Below, piece after piece: positions 61,137 through 64,000 of a DNA stretch of 64,000 nucleotides (the stretch's first letter is position 1; every line of letters starts with the position of its first letter). This DNA comes from Manis javanica (lineage: Eukaryota; Chordata; Mammalia; Pholidota; Manidae): NCBI RefSeq assembly GCF_040802235.1, contig NC_133163.1, forward strand, positions 39,638,501 through 39,702,500, read 5' to 3'. The translations under genes and the position numbers were made by a program. The notes beneath the pieces are model-generated. The model searched no databases. It was not told the origin of the DNA and saw only the letters and a program-made list of their open reading frames with translations.

Positions 61137-62105
61137 ATTTCCAAAAAGCACTCTCCAAACCAAAACAACAACAGCAACAATGAGAGAGGGAACAGAAAGG
61201 AAAAAAAAAAGAAAAAACACGCGATTTTTTTTTTTTTTTTCCTCAGGTGCCGGTCCCAGGCACCCGCGCACTGGTCCTGCTGCCCTGTCTCCCTAGCACC
61301 AGGGTCCCTGTCCTTTCAAGGCTTCCAAAAAGCACCCACCCACCGGTCCCGCAGGGAAGGAACGCTCAATATTCTTTGTCCTCAGGCACTGGTCCCACGC
61401 ACCCGCTCACCAGTCCTGCCGCCCTGCCTCCCTAGCACCGGGGTCCCTGTCCCTTCAAGGCTTCCAAAAAGCACTTGGCAAAAAGAGAGAAAAAAAAGGG
61501 GAAAAACGCGCGATTTCTTCCGTCCTCAGGTGCTGGTCTCAGGCACCCACCCACCGGTCCCACAGGGAAAAATGCGGGATATTCTTTGTCCTCAGGTGCC
61601 GGTCCCAGGCACCCGCTCACCAGTCCCGCCGCCCTGCCTCCCTAGCACCGGGGTCCCTGTCCCTTTTAGGCTTCCAAAAAGCACTCGCAGAAAAGAGAAA
61701 AATAAAAGGGGAAAAACGCGCGATTTCCTCTGTCCTCAAGTGCCGGTCTCAGGCACCCGCCCACCGGTCCCGCAGGGAAAAACGGGGGATATTCTTTGCC
61801 CTCAGGCGCCGGTCCCAGCCACCCGCTCACCAGTCCCGCCACCGTGCCTCCCTAGCACTGGGGTCCCCGTCCCTTCAAGGCTTCCAAAAAGCGCTTGCCA
61901 TAAAGAGAAAAAAAAAAAAGGGGAAAAACGCGCGACCTCCTCCGTCCTCAGGCACCGGTCTCAGGCACCCGCCCCCAGGTCTCGCAGGGAGAAACGCGGG
62001 ATATTCTTTGTCCTCCGGCGCCGTTCCCAGGCACCTCCTCACCGGTCCCGCCACCCTGCCTCCCCAGCAACGGGGGCCCGTCCCTCTAAGGCTTCCAAAA
62101 AGCGC
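61137..62105 (-). repeat. Tandem ~210-bp monomers in the L1-C 5' UTR
   Basis: The landmark CTTCCAAAAAGC recurs at 61322, 61461, 61671, 61881 and 62092, with a degenerate copy at 61137. Spacing is 139, then 210, 210 and 211 bp. Each full unit also carries AACGCGCGA and GGATATTCTTTG. About three full units and partial ones are present. Mouse L1 promoters are built of tandem monomers in the same way. Confidence 0.92.
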
Positions 62106-62282
62106 TCGCCAAAAAAAAAAAAAACTGCTCCGGTTTCTCTCCACCCGCCGGGAGCCGGGGGGAGGGGCGCTCGGGTCCCGCCGGGCTGGGGCTTGTATCT
62201 TACCCCCTTCACAAGGCGCTGGGTTCTTGCAGGTGTGGATGTGGTCTGGATGTTGTCCTGTGTCCTGTGGTCTCTATTTTAG
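61530..62282 (+). other. 250-codon antisense open frame across the monomers
   Basis: The frame lies on the strand opposite to L1 and points out of its 5' end. Because the unit is 210 bp (70 codons), the repeats stay in frame: LCPQ-PVP-TRSPVPPPCLPS recurs exactly 70 residues apart. It is proline- and basic-rich with no known domain. It may be a by-product of a stop-poor array. The only parallel is human ORF0, also antisense in the L1 5' UTR, with no sequence likeness claimed. Confidence 0.3.
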
Positions 62283-62392
62283 GAAGATTTTTCTTTGTTA
62301 TATTTTCATAGCTCTATGTGTTTTTGGGAGGAGATTTCCACTGCTCTACTCACGCCGCCATCTTGGCTCCCGCCTCTGAGTTGCATAATCTG

Positions 62393-62408
62393 TATATGTC
62401 CTATTTTT
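62393..62408 (+). repeat. Shared L1 target-site duplication, copy 3 of 3
   Basis: TATATGTCCTATTTTT followed by AAAAAGAATAAATTC, which is the original right flank. The TTTTT/AAAAA junction is a good L1 endonuclease site. Confidence 0.9.
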
Positions 62409-64000
62409 AAAAAGAATAAATTCACCAAGTTGTAAACCATGATGCACCAAATTATAGTTTCAAAATATGTAAAGCAAAAATTGATAGAATTCCAAAGAAA
62501 CAATTAAAACAGAATAGCTCTCTCAAAAAAAAGTGCTGACTCTGAGTTTAGGGGTTGAATTTGGGTACATGTGAAGCAATATACAACAAAATCAATGAAA
62601 TTATAGCATCTTAGACAACATAAACATTCATTTTACTCTTATCTGCCATGAAATTCTAATGTGACTGAGGTTCACTTATCAGGGCTAATAGCACCATTTC
62701 ACACTGCGGTTATTTCTCAGGCTCCATCTATGTTTTCTTTTCCTGCTATCCTTAATGCTAAGCTTTCACCTCAAGGTCACCTTATGGTCACAACCATTGC
62801 AACTTTGCAGGAAAGAAAAAGGGGAGAAAGGCTAGCTGAGTCAGTCCCATTTTTAAGGATCTTTCCTGGAAGCTCCTTAAACAATCCATGATAGTATTTC
62901 ACTGGCCAGAAGTTGGTCACATGGCTACCAGTTTCTGTGGAGACATTGAGAAATATAGGTGTGGTTTTGTTTGTTTTTTAAATCAGAGCACAGAGGGAAA
63001 GTAGATTTTTTGATAGGATAAAAACTGGCAGTTTCTATCACAGGAACACATTAAGTAGATGAAAAGTACATAAGGATGTAGAGGATCTGAGTAACACAAT
63101 TAGCAAACTTTATGTGCAACACAGAATTCAGTTTAATTTTTATTTTCAGTATTTGCCAAAATTGATCATTTAGCTAGGGAAAAAAGGATATCTCAACCAA
63201 TTCTAAAAAGTTGCCATATAGAATATGCCATAATATAAAAAAAAAAAGGCGAGCTCTCTCAAAAAACTTTGGCTGAGGAAACAAAATATTCAAATACTTT
63301 CAAATTACTTTGAGGTTATAGAAGAAATCAAAATTAAGTTTAAAAACTATTTAAAGGAATAAAACCAAAATCTGTGGAATGTAGTCAAATTGGTCCTCAG
63401 AAATTTAATTAGAAAATTAGAAAGATTTAAATTAGCTGAACTTTTCTGAAAAGTTCAACTTAAAATATTAAAAGAGCAAAATGATAAATGCAAATAAGTA
63501 GGAATTGATAAAGAGAGAAGCAGAAATTAATGAAATTTAGAAGTTGGGTAAATGTTAAAAGCTAGTAACTTTTAAATATTAATAAAATAAAACTTAAATA
63601 TAAAGAAAAAAGAAGCCCCCCAAGAAAAGAATAAAAAAGGAGAAAAGCATGTATCATTAACACACACACATTGAAGAAATCTTTTGAACGTTCTAAGAGA
63701 ATACTATGTAAGACTTCACACCAGTACATTTGAAAATTTAGGTGAGATGGGCAATCTTCTAGGACAATATAAATTGCTAAATAGACTAAAAAAGGAAAAT
63801 ATGAATGGATCAATAACATGAAAGAAATGGAAATGTGGACAAACATCTAATTCCCTCTTTCCTCCCTTAACTTCCCTTCCTTCTCCCACTGCCACACATA
63901 CATCCCCTTCAGAACACACTAGACTTAGTTTCTCAGGTGAATTCTACCAAACCGTAAGGATTAGATTAAAGTTTCTTACTTGTGACACTACTGACATTTT
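62409..64000 (+). other. SIX6OS1 downstream intron, no exon seen
   Basis: AT-rich. I looked for the next SIX6OS1 exon and found no acceptor followed by a matching reading. Part of 63240-63800 is A-rich and may be old L1, but this is not clear enough to call. Confidence 0.45.

Larger units (their letters stand above)
53621..62392 (-). mobile_element. L1-C: full-length young L1 with both ORFs open
   Basis: The element is complete from a pure 37-bp poly(T) tail at 53621-53657 to the CCATCTTGGCTCC terminus near 62366, about 8.7 kb. It has the extended 3' end, 3' UTR, ORF2 (1280 codons), a 168-bp spacer, ORF1 (307 codons) and a 5' UTR with tandem monomers. A 16-bp target duplication flanks it. 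About 20 bp between the L1 terminus and the right repeat (62373-62392) are unexplained. The uninterrupted frames, pure tail and clean duplication argue for recent insertion. It lies antisense in a SIX6OS1 intron. Confidence 0.95.
60773..62392 (-). promoter_or_regulatory. L1-C 5' UTR and internal promoter
   Basis: 1.6 kb, CpG-rich, ending in CCATCTTGGCTCC. The right half is a tandem monomer array. CCATCTTGG in L1 sense is CCAAGATGG, which resembles a YY1-type site near the transcription start, as in human L1. The left part (60773-61130) is single copy and homologous to L1-A. Confidence 0.8.
25490..64000 (+). other. SIX6OS1: SIX6OS1 (C14orf39) gene, partial: promoter and first ten coding exons
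   Basis: Ten short exons with AG/GT borders join in frame into 325 codons. The product follows the human C14orf39/SIX6OS1 protein closely from its initiator Met to the segment ending NDTQ. The protein is a central-element component of the synaptonemal complex. It partners SYCE1 and is needed for synapsis and completion of meiotic recombination in both sexes. The part seen here is the coiled-coil-rich N-terminal half, which is known to bind SYCE1. The C-terminal half (about 260 residues) was looked for in 48538-64000 and not seen. Introns are full of L1, all three largest copies lying antisense to the gene. The neighbour SIX6 is not in the window. Identification rests on recalled homology of the protein and is strong across all exons. 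Confidence 0.93.

Noticed and set aside
61137..62105. Regular repeat array that might suggest a CRISPR or satellite
   Set aside because: Units are contiguous, about 210 bp, without spacers, and lie exactly within the L1 5' UTR.
62409..64000. Search for the next SIX6OS1 coding exon
   Set aside because: A TTTTCAG acceptor near 63146 is followed by a reading with an early stop and no resemblance to the expected segment.

Overview
This is a stretch of mammalian chromosome. It holds introns and exons of one single-copy gene, and most of the remaining sequence is LINE-1 (L1) in several age classes. The gene is SIX6OS1 (C14orf39), a meiotic synaptonemal-complex protein. Ten coding exons can be joined in frame on the + strand between 26602 and 48537, giving residues 1-325 of a protein that is about 587 residues long in human. 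The 3' coding exons are not in the window and must lie to the right. A CpG-rich block at about 25500-26100 is the likely promoter and non-coding first exon. SIX6 itself was not found; by mammalian synteny it should lie to the left on the opposite strand.

Organism: a placental mammal. MIR, L2, MLT1-like, MER5A-like and MER3-like fossils are shared by placentals. The young L1s are not of primate or rodent type, and I saw no Alu, B1/B2, carnivore tRNA-Lys, ruminant or pig SINE. A SINE-poor laurasiatherian fits; pangolin (Manis) is my best guess, from memory of similar repeats, and is unproven.

Layout. 1-25500: upstream DNA with a decayed full-length L1 on the minus strand (L1-A, 4779-11316), a probable ERV remnant (11870-12900) and an older plus-strand L1 with an internal ORF2 deletion (L1-D, about 15573-21337). 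25500-48537: the SIX6OS1 promoter and coding exons; the 9.4-kb intron between coding exons 4 and 5 carries an old full-length minus-strand L1 (L1-F, 34430-41700). 48538-64000: the downstream intron, with a probable solo LTR, a 5'-truncated young L1 (L1-B) and, directly abutting it, a full-length young L1 (L1-C, 53621-62392) with both ORFs open.

The most unusual part is 50504-62408. L1-B and L1-C both carry about 1.8 kb of extra 3' sequence beyond the usual L1 end. It is built as L1 / poly(A) / 145-bp segment / poly(A) / 1.64-kb segment / poly(A), the signature of serial 3' transduction. The outer segment contains a decayed retroviral env transmembrane-subunit remnant and an AATAAA signal near the new 3' end. 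A third, 145-bp copy of that new 3' end sits inside L1-A with a 16-bp target-site duplication, so the acquired end is being mobilised. The same 16-bp target sequence occurs three times (left of L1-B, between B and C, right of C), which suggests two successive insertions at one regenerated target site. L1-C also has a 5' UTR of tandem ~210-bp monomers that keep a long antisense frame open.
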